A stretch of DNA of 6,549 nt from Acidobacteriota bacterium (lineage in GTDB: Bacteria; Acidobacteriota; Polarisedimenticolia; Gp22-AA2): the NCBI GenBank assembly GCA_016202915.1, contig JACQNT010000034.1:1-6549 (forward strand), given 5' to 3'. Below the pieces are notes generated by a model that saw only the letters and a list, made by a program, of their open reading frames with translations, made no database searches and had not been told where the DNA came from. Positions 1 through 5,858 of the stretch are shown piece after piece (position 1 is the first letter of the stretch; the number at the start of each line of letters is the position of its first letter). Made by a program: the position numbers and the translations under genes.

Positions 1-1
1 C

Positions 2-721
2 AACCAGTGGTGGTCGAACCACCAGGGGGCCTGCCCGAACGAGGACGCCTTCCAGGTGGACGTGTCGTTTGACGGCGGCGGGACCTGGATCCCGATGCAG
101 GCGGACATCGAGGGAGGCGACGCCTGGAGCACGGTGCAGTTCAGGCTCGTGGAGTACGGGCTGCCCACCTCCACGACCAGGTTCCGGTTCACCGCCAGCG
201 ACTCCGGGGGCGGCAGCCTGATCGAGGCGGGACTCGATGACGTGTCCGTGAAGATCTTGACCGGGTTCTCCGACTCCGACGGAGACGCCGTCCCCGATGC
301 CGCGGATAACTGCCCGGCGGCGCCCAACACCTCCCAGGCCGACGTGGACGGCGACGGAGCGGGAGACGCCTGCGACTGCGCCCCGAGCGATCCGTCTGCC
401 TCGCAGGCCCCCGGGATCGTCCCCGCCGGGACGATGATCTTCTCCGACGACGCCCACTTCTCCTGGGGCGCCGCCCCGAACGCCACGAGCCACAACGTCT
501 ATCGGGGGGTGCAGCCGGTCGGCGCGCTGCCCTTCAGCCTCGCGTCGCTCGCCTGCCACGAGTCGGCATCGGCCGACACGGCCTCCGCCGACGCGACCTC
601 GCCTGCGGAAGGGGATTTCTTCTTCTACGTGGTGGCCGGCAGGAACGCCTGCGGCGAGGGCGGGTTGGGGCCGGACAGCGGCGGCGCGCCCCGGCCGGCG
701 CCCCCGCTTCCCTGTCCCTGA
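2..721 (+). CDS. C-terminal part of a secreted protein with thrombospondin type 3 repeats (5' truncated)
   Basis: The frame is open from the window edge to TGA at 719-721, giving 239 visible residues; the true start lies outside. The first ~85 residues (nt 2-~260) look like a secreted beta-sandwich: a VSFDGGGTW strand motif, then FRFTASDSGGGSLIEAGLDD, the pattern found in C-terminal domains of many exported bacterial hydrolases. Next come two Asp-rich calcium-binding motifs of thrombospondin type 3 kind (nt ~272-376). The last ~110 residues resemble a fibronectin-III-like module, with FSWGAAPNATSHNVYRG and a Cys-containing NACGEGGLG motif, ending in a Pro-rich PCP tail. No C-terminal sorting signal or membrane helix is visible. 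By inference it is an extracellular or surface protein; any enzymatic domain would be upstream, so its activity cannot be told. It converges on the kynurenine operon and is probably unrelated to it. Confidence 0.8.
   Translation, partial: NQWWSNHQGACPNEDAFQVDVSFDGGGTWIPMQADIEGGDAWSTVQFRLVEYGLPTSTTRFRFTASDSGGGSLIEAGLDDVSVKILTGFSDSDGDAVPDAADNCPAAPNTSQADVDGDGAGDACDCAPSDPSASQAPGIVPAGTMIFSDDAHFSWGAAPNATSHNVYRGVQPVGALPFSLASLACHESASADTASADATSPAEGDFFFYVVAGRNACGEGGLGPDSGGAPRPAPPLPCP
272..376 (+). other. Thrombospondin type 3 repeat region
   Basis: This part of the secreted protein encodes two Asp-rich units: DSDGDAVPDAADNC, followed after a short linker by DVDGDGAGDACD. The spacing of Asp residues and the paired Cys fit the calcium-binding thrombospondin type 3 repeat. 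In bacteria such repeats commonly serve as Ca-stabilised spacers between extracellular domains. Here they join a beta-sandwich to a terminal FnIII-like module. Confidence 0.8.
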
Positions 722-724
722 CAG
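712..724. other. Small hairpin at the convergent gene junction
   Basis: A perfect 5-bp inverted repeat (CTGTC, loop CCT, GACAG) spans the stop codon of the secreted-protein gene and lies 24 bases beyond the stop of the tryptophan dioxygenase gene. An alternative longer, imperfect stem could form between GGACAG at 673-678 and CTGTCC at 712-717, around a very GC-rich core. Neither version is followed by a T-run on either strand, so a canonical intrinsic terminator is not shown. Its position between converging genes is the only functional hint. Confidence 0.25.
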
Positions 725-748
725 TCCGTCCGCTCCCGGCGCGTCTCC

Positions 749-1531
749 TCAGAACTTGTGCCGGATCGCCCAGAGGTCTTCGAAGACCGGCTTGAAGAGC
801 GTGCTCCTGAGGAACTCCACGCCCGACGATCCGCCGGTGCCGGCCTTGTTGCCGATGGTCCTTTGCGTCAGCATGACGTGGCGGTAGCGCCACTCCTGCA
901 GCCCCTCGTCGAAGTCGGTCATCAGCTCGAGGAGGATCGCCGCGTCCGGCTGCTCCCGGTAGAGGCGGCAGAGCCCCTCCTGGATGCGCTCGTCGGGCGC
1001 CGCGGGGAGGGTGACGTCCCGGCTCCTCAGATCCGCGGGGATGGCGATCCCGCGGTGGGCGAGGAAATCGTAGAAGTGAGCCACGAGAGACTGCTCCCGC
1101 AGGCGCCGCTCCAGCAGCGCGTGCTCGGCCGGGTTCCGCTCGAACCCCTGCAGGAGTTGGGCGCGCTTCTGGCCGAGGACGAACTCCAGGGCGCGGAACT
1201 GCGCCGACTGGAAGCCCGAGGCGGTCTCGAGCCGGTCGCGGAAGGCGGAGAAGGACATCGGCGTCATCGTCTCCAGGATGTCCAGCTGCCCGACGAGCGT
1301 CTTCATCACCGTCCGGACCCGCTTGAACGAGCCGATCGCCCCGAACAGGTCGTTGGCGGAGAGATCGGCCTTGATCTTGTCGAGCTCGTGCAGCAGGAGC
1401 TTGAACCACAGCTCGTACACCTGGTGGATGACGATGAACAGCATCTCGTCGTGCTCCGTGGGACGGGAGCGCGGCTCCTGCAGGTCCAGGAGCGGGTGCA
1501 GCTTCAGGTAGGTCGAGTAGTTCAGCTCCAT
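749..1531 (-). CDS. kynA: Tryptophan 2,3-dioxygenase
   Basis: This heme enzyme uses O2 to open the indole ring of L-tryptophan to N-formylkynurenine, the first and usually rate-limiting step of the kynurenine pathway. It acts in the cytoplasm as a tetramer in known family members. The 260-residue product begins ELNYSTYLKL and carries the family signature EHDEMLFIVIHQVYELWFK, in which His36 matches the active-site His that contacts the substrate indole. SGFQSAQFR (105-113) carries the conserved region that binds the substrate carboxylate. WRYRH places the proximal heme ligand at His218, and GTGGSSG (231-237) is the substrate-binding loop with Thr232; the 14-residue His-Thr spacing equals that of the Xanthomonas enzyme. 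Length is near the low end for bacterial homologues, owing to a short N-terminus. ATG at 1531 is preceded by GGGAGG with an 8-base spacer. It is last in the operon although first in the pathway. Identification is secure. Confidence 0.97.
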   Translation of the reverse strand: MELNYSTYLKLHPLLDLQEPRSRPTEHDEMLFIVIHQVYELWFKLLLHELDKIKADLSANDLFGAIGSFKRVRTVMKTLVGQLDILETMTPMSFSAFRDRLETASGFQSAQFRALEFVLGQKRAQLLQGFERNPAEHALLERRLREQSLVAHFYDFLAHRGIAIPADLRSRDVTLPAAPDERIQEGLCRLYREQPDAAILLELMTDFDEGLQEWRYRHVMLTQRTIGNKAGTGGSSGVEFLRSTLFKPVFEDLWAIRHKF

Positions 1532-1539
1532 GACGTTCG

Positions 1540-1545
1540 CCTCCC
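1540..1545 (-). promoter_or_regulatory. Ribosome binding site of the tryptophan dioxygenase gene
   Basis: GGGAGG lies 8 bases before the ATG at 1531 on the minus strand, in the only true intergenic gap inside the operon (1532-1571). It fixes the start codon and shows that the last gene can be initiated independently rather than by overlap with kmo. Confidence 0.75.
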
Positions 1546-1571
1546 GGGCCGCCGCGGCCTCGCCGCCGCCC

Positions 1572-2924
1572 TCATCTCCAGAGGAACATCACCAGCAACA
1601 GGGCGACCAGGACGCCGACGCCGGCGGCGATCGTCCGGACCATGCGCCACTGGCGCCGCGCCTTCTCCACGGCGTCCGCGTACGGAGTGCGCGTGAAGGT
1701 CACCATGGTGTACAGCGGCACGAACCAGGCGGGGAAAAGGCGGTGCAGGCCCTTCTCGATCCTCTTGCCGAGCAGGAAAATGCGCGCCGCGGTGCGGTCC
1801 CTCATCTCCTCAAAATTCGCCATCGACAGGTCGGCCAGGGCGTCGGCGTGCCTCCTGCGCAGCGACTGGTATTCCGCGAAGGCCTTCTCCCGGTCGGGCG
1901 CGTGCTTCAGGAGACAGTCGCTCAGCACGGCGCAGTCCTCGAACGCCGCGTTGGCCCCCTGGCCGTAGAACGGCACCACGGCGTGGCAGGCGTCGCCGAT
2001 CAGGACGAGCCGGTCGCGGTGGTACCACGGCCTGCAGCGGATCGTCACGAGCGAGCTGGCAGGGCTTTGCAGGTATTCGGCCGCGAGCGACGGCAGGAGA
2101 GGCGCGGCGTCCGGGAAGACCTCGCGGAAATAGCGCGCGATCTCCTCCTCGGTCCGGAGGGCGGCGAAGCTGTTGGGCCCCTCCAGCGGCCAGAACAGGG
2201 TGCAGGTGAACGATCCGTCGCTGTTGGGGAGGGCGATCATCATGAAGCCGCCGCGCGGCCAGATGTGCAGGGCGTTCTTCTCGAGCGCGAAACGCCCCCC
2301 CGGTCCCGGGGGCAGGGTGAGCTCCTTGTAGCCGTGCTCCAGGTACGTCTGCTGGTAGTCGAAGCGGTCCAGCCTCTGCATCTGCTGGCGCACCGCGGAG
2401 AAGGCGCCGTCGGCGCCGACGACGACATCCCCGGCGGCGATCGACGTCTCGCCCGTCTCGACGTCGAGGAGGGACACGCTGCCTTTCTCCGGATTGACGC
2501 CGGCGCACTTCCTGCCGAAGTGGATCCGGACGCCGGGGTTCTGCTCGGCGGCGTCCAGGAGGATGGCGTTCAGCCCGGCGCGCGAGATCGAGTTGATGAC
2601 ATGGCTCTCCTCCGTGCCGTACGGCTGGAAGGCGAGAGCGCCGCGGGGGGAGTGGATCATCCGGCCGCGCATCGGGATCGCCTCCTCCAGAACCCGTCCG
2701 GCGAGGCCGGCCTCCGCGAGGCTTTCGATCCCGCGGGTGGAGATCGCCAGGTTGATGGATCGCCCCTCCGTCCGTTTCTGCCTGCGCGGATCGCCGCGCC
2801 TCTCGTACACCTCGACGGCGTAGCCGGCCCGCCCCAGGTAGATCGCCAGGAGGGCCCCGCCCAGCCCGGCGCCGACCACGATGAACTTCGGCGTGCCGCC
2901 TGCCGCCATCGCCGGGCCCGCCAT
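1572..2924 (-). CDS. kmo: Kynurenine 3-monooxygenase with C-terminal membrane helix
   Basis: This FAD- and NADPH-dependent aromatic hydroxylase converts L-kynurenine to 3-hydroxykynurenine. The 450-residue product shows the FAD-binding GAGLGG (18-23) after a hydrophobic strand, the family motif EGRSINLAIS (53-62), GADG (170-173), and GDACHA (310-315) with GQGANAAFED (321-330). Arg88, Tyr102, Asn370 and Tyr405 fall at the positions of the kynurenine-binding residues known from Pseudomonas KMO (Arg84, Tyr98, Asn369, Tyr404), by motif spacing. The last ~20 residues (about 431-449) are a hydrophobic stretch ending FLWR, likely a membrane anchor as in the mitochondrial enzyme. ATG at 2924 shares its A with the kynureninase stop (TGATG), so it is probably translationally coupled; no clear Shine-Dalgarno precedes it. 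A second in-frame ATG at 2909 (MAAGG) is a possible alternative start. The open frame continues upstream into kynU only as a GC-rich shadow. Confidence 0.96.
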   Translation of the reverse strand: MAGPAMAAGGTPKFIVVGAGLGGALLAIYLGRAGYAVEVYERRGDPRRQKRTEGRSINLAISTRGIESLAEAGLAGRVLEEAIPMRGRMIHSPRGALAFQPYGTEESHVINSISRAGLNAILLDAAEQNPGVRIHFGRKCAGVNPEKGSVSLLDVETGETSIAAGDVVVGADGAFSAVRQQMQRLDRFDYQQTYLEHGYKELTLPPGPGGRFALEKNALHIWPRGGFMMIALPNSDGSFTCTLFWPLEGPNSFAALRTEEEIARYFREVFPDAAPLLPSLAAEYLQSPASSLVTIRCRPWYHRDRLVLIGDACHAVVPFYGQGANAAFEDCAVLSDCLLKHAPDREKAFAEYQSLRRRHADALADLSMANFEEMRDRTAARIFLLGKRIEKGLHRLFPAWFVPLYTMVTFTRTPYADAVEKARRQWRMVRTIAAGVGVLVALLLVMFLWR

Positions 2925-4243
2925 CAGCCGCGCGCGGCGCTGCCCGCCCCGGCGAGGGCCTGCGCGAACCGCCAGACGTCGTGGAAGGTGTTGTAGAGGG
3001 GGACCGGGGCGGCCCGGATCACGTCGGGCTCGCGGAAGTCGGCCACCACGCCCTCCGCGGCGAGGGCGGCGACCAGTTCCCGGGGGCGGCGACGGGCCCG
3101 GATCGAGACCTGGCAGCCGCGGGCCTCGGCGGCGACGGGGGTGATGACTTCGAAGCGGCCGCCCGGCAATTGCTCGAGGAGGTACAGCAGGTACCCCGTG
3201 AGCGCCAGCGACTTGGCGCGCAGCGCCCGCATCCCCGCTTCGTCGAAGATCGCCAGAGAGGCCAGGAGGGGCGCCATCGCCAGGATCGGGGGGTTGCTGA
3301 CCTGCCAGCCGTCCGCCCCCTGCCGGGGCACGAACTGCGCCTGCGAGCGCACCTGGAAGCGCGTGTCGGGATCGTTGCCCCACCAGCCGGCGAGGCGCGG
3401 AAGGCGCGGGTTGTTGCCGTGGGCCTCGTGCACGAAGCAGCCCCCCACCGCTCCCGGCCCGCCGTTCAGGTACTTGTAGGAGCACCAGACGGCGAAATCG
3501 ATCCGCCAGTCGTGCAGTCTCAGCGGCACGTTCCCCGCCGCGTGGGCCAGGTCGAACCCGACCACGCACCCCTGGCGCCGGGCGGCCGCGGCGATCCGCT
3601 CCATGTCGAGGACCTGGCCGGTCAGGTAGTGGACCCCGCTCATCATCACCAGCGCGATCTCCCGCCCCCGATCCTCCAGGAGCGCTTCGGTGTCCTCCGT
3701 GCGGATCAGGGCCTCTCCCTGGCGCGGCCGGGCGACCACCAGAGCCTCCTTCGGATCGAACCCGTGGCGCTCGATCCGGGACGCGACGGCGTAGGCGTCC
3801 GAGGGGAAGGCGTCCTGCTCGACCAGGACCTTGTGGCGCCCCGCGGTGGGGCGGTAAAAGGTCTCCATCATCAGATGAAGGTTGATGGTGAGGCTGTTCA
3901 TCATGACCACTTCCCCCGGCAGGGCGCCGACCAGGCGGGCGCCGGTCTCCCGGAAGAGCTCGTGGTAGGAGTACCAGGGAGCCTCCGGCTTGAAGTGCGC
4001 CTCCACGCCGAGCGCCGCCCAGTCGTCCAGTTCCCGCTGCACGAGGGCGCGGGCCGCCTTCGGCTGCAGGCCGAGGGAGTTGCCGCAGAGGTAGACGGCC
4101 GGCTCTCCGTCCGCCCGCTTCGGGACGTGGAAACGGTCCCGGTAGGGAGCGAGAGGGTCCGCCCGGTCGAGGCGGCGCGCGCACGATTCGTCAGGGCGGA
4201 AGTCGAAGGCGGGATCGGAGCCTTCGGGCGGGAGGCTGGTCAT
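2924..4243 (-). CDS. kynU: Kynureninase
   Basis: This PLP-dependent hydrolase cleaves 3-hydroxykynurenine to 3-hydroxyanthranilate and alanine (kynurenine gives anthranilate). The 439-residue product has CGNSLGLQP (53-61), FPSDAYA (146-152), FDLAHAAGN (230-238) with PLP-pairing Asp231, and CSYKYLNGGPG (254-264) with Lys257 as the Schiff-base lysine. It aligns by eye along its length with the longer, human-type enzyme. His83 (GVEAHF) and Ser316-Asn317 (QVSNPPI) match the human specificity residues His102 and Asn333, suggesting preference for the 3-hydroxy substrate, consistent with kmo next door. ATG at 4243 overlaps the ACMSD stop as ATGA, and the gene ends in TGATG with kmo, so both junctions look translationally coupled. 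No strong Shine-Dalgarno is seen before the start. Nothing is truncated. Substrate preference is inference; family identity is secure. Confidence 0.96.
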   Translation of the reverse strand: MTSLPPEGSDPAFDFRPDESCARRLDRADPLAPYRDRFHVPKRADGEPAVYLCGNSLGLQPKAARALVQRELDDWAALGVEAHFKPEAPWYSYHELFRETGARLVGALPGEVVMMNSLTINLHLMMETFYRPTAGRHKVLVEQDAFPSDAYAVASRIERHGFDPKEALVVARPRQGEALIRTEDTEALLEDRGREIALVMMSGVHYLTGQVLDMERIAAAARRQGCVVGFDLAHAAGNVPLRLHDWRIDFAVWCSYKYLNGGPGAVGGCFVHEAHGNNPRLPRLAGWWGNDPDTRFQVRSQAQFVPRQGADGWQVSNPPILAMAPLLASLAIFDEAGMRALRAKSLALTGYLLYLLEQLPGGRFEVITPVAAEARGCQVSIRARRRPRELVAALAAEGVVADFREPDVIRAAPVPLYNTFHDVWRFAQALAGAGSAARG

Positions 4244-5241
4244 GTCAGGCCCAGCCCGAGGAACTCCAGGGCGGTCCCGGAGAGGATCCTGCCGCGCGCC
4301 TCGGGCGACAGTTCCGGGAGCGCGTCGATCGTTCCTCCCGGCGGACTCTCGCCCAGGGGGAACGGGTAGTCCGACCCGAGGGCGATCCTCTCCGCGCCGA
4401 CCAGCTTCAGGAGGTAGCGCAGCGCCTCCGCGTCGTGGACCAGGGAGTCGACGTAGAACCTGCCGATGTACGAGCGCGGGTTGACGGGGTTGTCCACGGC
4501 GCACAGGTCGGGGCGCGCCAGGAAGCCGCGCTCGATCCTGCCGATTGTCCCGGGAAACGATCCGCCGCCGTGGGCGAAGCCGATGCGCAGGCGGGGCAGC
4601 CGCTCCAGCACCCCCCCGAAGATGAGCGAGCAGATCGCGAGCGAGACTTCCGCCGGCATGCCGACCAGCCACGGCAGCCAGTACTTCGGCATCCGTTCCT
4701 TGCCGAGCATGTCCCAGGGATGGACGAAGACGGCGGCCCCGATCTCCTGGGCCCTCTCGAAGACCGGGAAGAGCGCCGGGTCGTCCAGGTTCCAGTCGTT
4801 CACGTGGCTGCCGATCTGGACGCCCGCGAGGCCGAGGTCCTTGGCGCAGCGTTCCAGCTCCGCGATCGCCAGGTCCGGGGACTGCATGGGGAGCGTGCCG
4901 AGCCCGACGAAGCGACCGGGGTGCTCGCGCACGGTGGCCGCGATCTGGTCGTTCAGGAGGCGCGAGAGGTCCAGGGCGTCGCGGGGCTTCGCCCAGTAGC
5001 CGAACATGACCGGGACGGTGGACAGGACCTGCACGTCCACGCCGTCCCTGTCGCACTCTTCGAGGCGGCGCGCGGGGCTCCAGCAGGTCTCGGGTACCTC
5101 GCGGAACAGCGCGTCGTCGATCATGATCCGGGCGCGACCCGGCCGGTGGCGCTCCAGCCGCGGGAACCCGCCGTAGCCGTAGCGCGCCCGGAGATCCGGC
5201 CAGCGCTCCGGCAGGATGTGCGTGTGGAGATCGATCTTCAC
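4240..5241 (-). CDS. nbaD: 2-Amino-3-carboxymuconate-6-semialdehyde decarboxylase (ACMSD)
   Basis: This zinc amidohydrolase-fold decarboxylase converts ACMS, the product of the neighbouring dioxygenase, to 2-aminomuconate 6-semialdehyde. That withdraws ACMS from spontaneous cyclisation to quinolinate. The 333-residue product opens with KIDLHTHILP, giving the His6-x-His8 metal pair. His174 in VFVHPWDM and Asp291 in GSDYPFP complete the zinc site at the spacing of the Pseudomonas enzyme (His9, His11, His177, Asp294). His224 in FAHGGGSFP fits the catalytic His, and FREVPETCW (46-54) and STVPVMFGYW (74-83) are family motifs. The start is GTG at 5241, overlapping the dioxygenase stop as GTGA; an upstream start would need a frame-shifted overlap with that gene and would add low-complexity, Arg-rich sequence. 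No strong Shine-Dalgarno is seen, so coupling is likely. It ends in ATGA with kynU. The symbol follows the 2-nitrobenzoate pathway naming; acmsd is equally used. Confidence 0.95.
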   Translation of the reverse strand: MKIDLHTHILPERWPDLRARYGYGGFPRLERHRPGRARIMIDDALFREVPETCWSPARRLEECDRDGVDVQVLSTVPVMFGYWAKPRDALDLSRLLNDQIAATVREHPGRFVGLGTLPMQSPDLAIAELERCAKDLGLAGVQIGSHVNDWNLDDPALFPVFERAQEIGAAVFVHPWDMLGKERMPKYWLPWLVGMPAEVSLAICSLIFGGVLERLPRLRIGFAHGGGSFPGTIGRIERGFLARPDLCAVDNPVNPRSYIGRFYVDSLVHDAEALRYLLKLVGAERIALGSDYPFPLGESPPGGTIDALPELSPEARGRILSGTALEFLGLGLT

Positions 5242-5759
5242 GCCGGTGCCGGCGGCTGCATGACGGCGCCGCACTTCTTGCAGGTGCGCAGCGCCTCGCT
5301 GGCGTAGAAGCTCTCGATGATCGGCTTGAGCTCGGTCCCCAGGTCGGTGATGTGCGTCGTCACGTCGTGCAGGACCGCGCCGCACCTCTCGCAGTACCAG
5401 CGCAGGCTCTCCGTCTCGTCCGGCCGGCGGCGGCGCTCGACGACCATGCCGATGGTCTGCGCCCCGCGCTGCGGCGAGTGGGGGACGAGCGGCGGCAGGA
5501 GGAAGATCTCCCCCTCGCGGATCGGGATGTCGCGGGGCTTCCCTTCCTCCATGACCCTGAGGACGATGTCCCCTTCGATCTGGTAGAAGAGCTCCTCCCC
5601 GGGATCGATGTGGAAGTCCTTGCGCCGGTTGGGCCCCCCCACGATCATCACCTGGAACTCGCCCTCCTTCCAGATCATGGCGTTGCCGACCGGTGGCTTG
5701 AGAAGATGGCGGTGCTCGTCGATCCAGGACTTCAAGTGGAATGCAGTCAGCCTGGCCAT
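5238..5759 (-). CDS. nbaC: 3-Hydroxyanthranilate 3,4-dioxygenase
   Basis: This cupin-fold non-heme Fe(II) extradiol dioxygenase opens the ring of 3-hydroxyanthranilate to ACMS. The 173-residue product matches the bacterial family length. The iron triad is His50, Glu56 (FHIDPGEELFYQ) and His94 (PPLVPHSPQR), one residue off the Cupriavidus numbering. Arg46 and Arg98 fit the substrate-binding arginines. The C-terminus keeps both CxxC pairs of the bacterial rubredoxin-like second iron site: Cys123/Cys126 in WYCERCG and Cys160/Cys163 in CKKCG. ATG at 5759 is chosen because AGGAGG sits 7 bases upstream and the protein then starts at the family's usual point; the frame is open further upstream to 5915, but that extension is Arg-rich shadow sequence lying in the control region. 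It is the first gene of the operon and ends in GTGA with the ACMSD gene, whose enzyme uses its unstable product. Confidence 0.96.
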   Translation of the reverse strand: MARLTAFHLKSWIDEHRHLLKPPVGNAMIWKEGEFQVMIVGGPNRRKDFHIDPGEELFYQIEGDIVLRVMEEGKPRDIPIREGEIFLLPPLVPHSPQRGAQTIGMVVERRRRPDETESLRWYCERCGAVLHDVTTHITDLGTELKPIIESFYASEALRTCKKCGAVMQPPAPA

Positions 5760-5766
5760 GACACGT

Positions 5767-5772
5767 CCTCCT
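5767..5772 (-). promoter_or_regulatory. Consensus ribosome binding site of the first operon gene
   Basis: A perfect AGGAGG lies 7 bases before the ATG at 5759 on the minus strand. It is the strongest ribosome binding site in the operon and decides the dioxygenase start over the longer open frame. Since the next three genes are overlapped, ribosomes loaded here may feed much of the operon. Confidence 0.85.
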
Positions 5773-5787
5773 CTAGGCGTCTCGCGG

Positions 5788-5793
5788 ATCATA
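5788..5793 (-). promoter_or_regulatory. Candidate -10 element for the kynurenine operon
   Basis: TATGAT on the minus strand, one base from the consensus TATAAT, lies in one of the few A/T-rich spots of the divergent gap. Transcription from it would start near 5780 and give a leader of about 20 bases holding the AGGAGG site. The best -35-like hexamer, TTGCCC at 5816-5821, is 22 bases away, too far for a standard housekeeping promoter. The element is therefore tentative, or the promoter depends on an activator. Confidence 0.3.
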
Positions 5794-5831
5794 TTGGCAC
5801 AGGCGCCCCCGCGGCGGGCAAGTTTTCGCGT

Positions 5832-5837
5832 TATCAT
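5832..5837 (+). promoter_or_regulatory. Candidate -10 element for the kinase gene
   Basis: TATCAT on the plus strand is one base from TATAAT and lies about 60 bases before the chosen kinase ATG. I see no convincing -35 hexamer at 16-18 bases upstream, so this rests on base composition and position alone. It overlaps an alternative in-frame ATG at 5836, which would be untranslated if this promoter is real. Confidence 0.2.
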
Positions 5838-5840
5838 GCG

Positions 5841-5858
5841 GCCCGACGCGCATCGGGC
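5841..5858. promoter_or_regulatory. Inverted repeat in the divergent control region
   Basis: GCCCGA and TCGGGC form a perfect 6-bp inverted repeat separated by six bases, inside the 139-base gap between the divergently read operon and kinase gene. An 18-base dyad of this kind could be a dimeric regulator's operator or a short leader hairpin of the kinase transcript. It does not match any operator I can name, and short GC palindromes are frequent by chance in such DNA. Confidence 0.25.

Larger units (their letters stand above)
749..5759 (-). other. Kynurenine (tryptophan catabolism) operon of five genes
   Basis: Five genes read leftward without a break: 3-hydroxyanthranilate dioxygenase, ACMS decarboxylase, kynureninase, kynurenine monooxygenase and tryptophan 2,3-dioxygenase. 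Junctions are GTGA (4-base overlap), ATGA (4-base overlap), TGATG (1-base overlap) and a 40-base gap with its own Shine-Dalgarno sequence. This spacing strongly suggests one transcript starting in the 5760-5898 gap. The enzymes cover tryptophan to 2-aminomuconate semialdehyde except for deformylation of N-formylkynurenine. No regulator gene lies inside the operon. Confidence 0.9.

Noticed and set aside
673..717. Imperfect long hairpin as a bidirectional terminator between the converging genes
   Set aside because: The stem has mismatches, lies inside the coding end of the secreted-protein gene, and no T-run follows on either strand; only the short 712-724 hairpin is listed, at low confidence.
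1530..2996. Long plus-strand open frames opposite the operon (also 758-1696, 2981-4369, 4435-5307)
   Set aside because: They are antisense shadows caused by high G+C and the rarity of stop codons. Their translations are rich in Arg, Gly, Pro, Val and His and show no recognisable domain.
1572..4184. A single 870-codon open frame on the minus strand, as if KMO carried a ~420-residue N-terminal extension
   Set aside because: The upstream part lies out of frame over kynureninase, whose own frame shows all family motifs; the extension is Pro/Arg/Gly-rich shadow sequence. The KMO domain begins exactly at the TGATG junction.
2924..5056. A 710-codon open frame making kynureninase look fused to an N-terminal domain
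   Set aside because: The extra part overlaps the ACMS decarboxylase in another frame and is low-complexity, Arg/Gly/Pro-rich. Kynureninase starts at 4243.
2295..5640. Runs of seven C at 2295-2301, 4611-4617 and 5634-5640 (G7 on the coding strand of kmo, the ACMSD gene and the HAO gene), possibly phase-variable or frameshift sites
   Set aside because: About this many such runs are expected by chance in DNA this GC-rich, the frames are intact through each, and no alternative product is evident.
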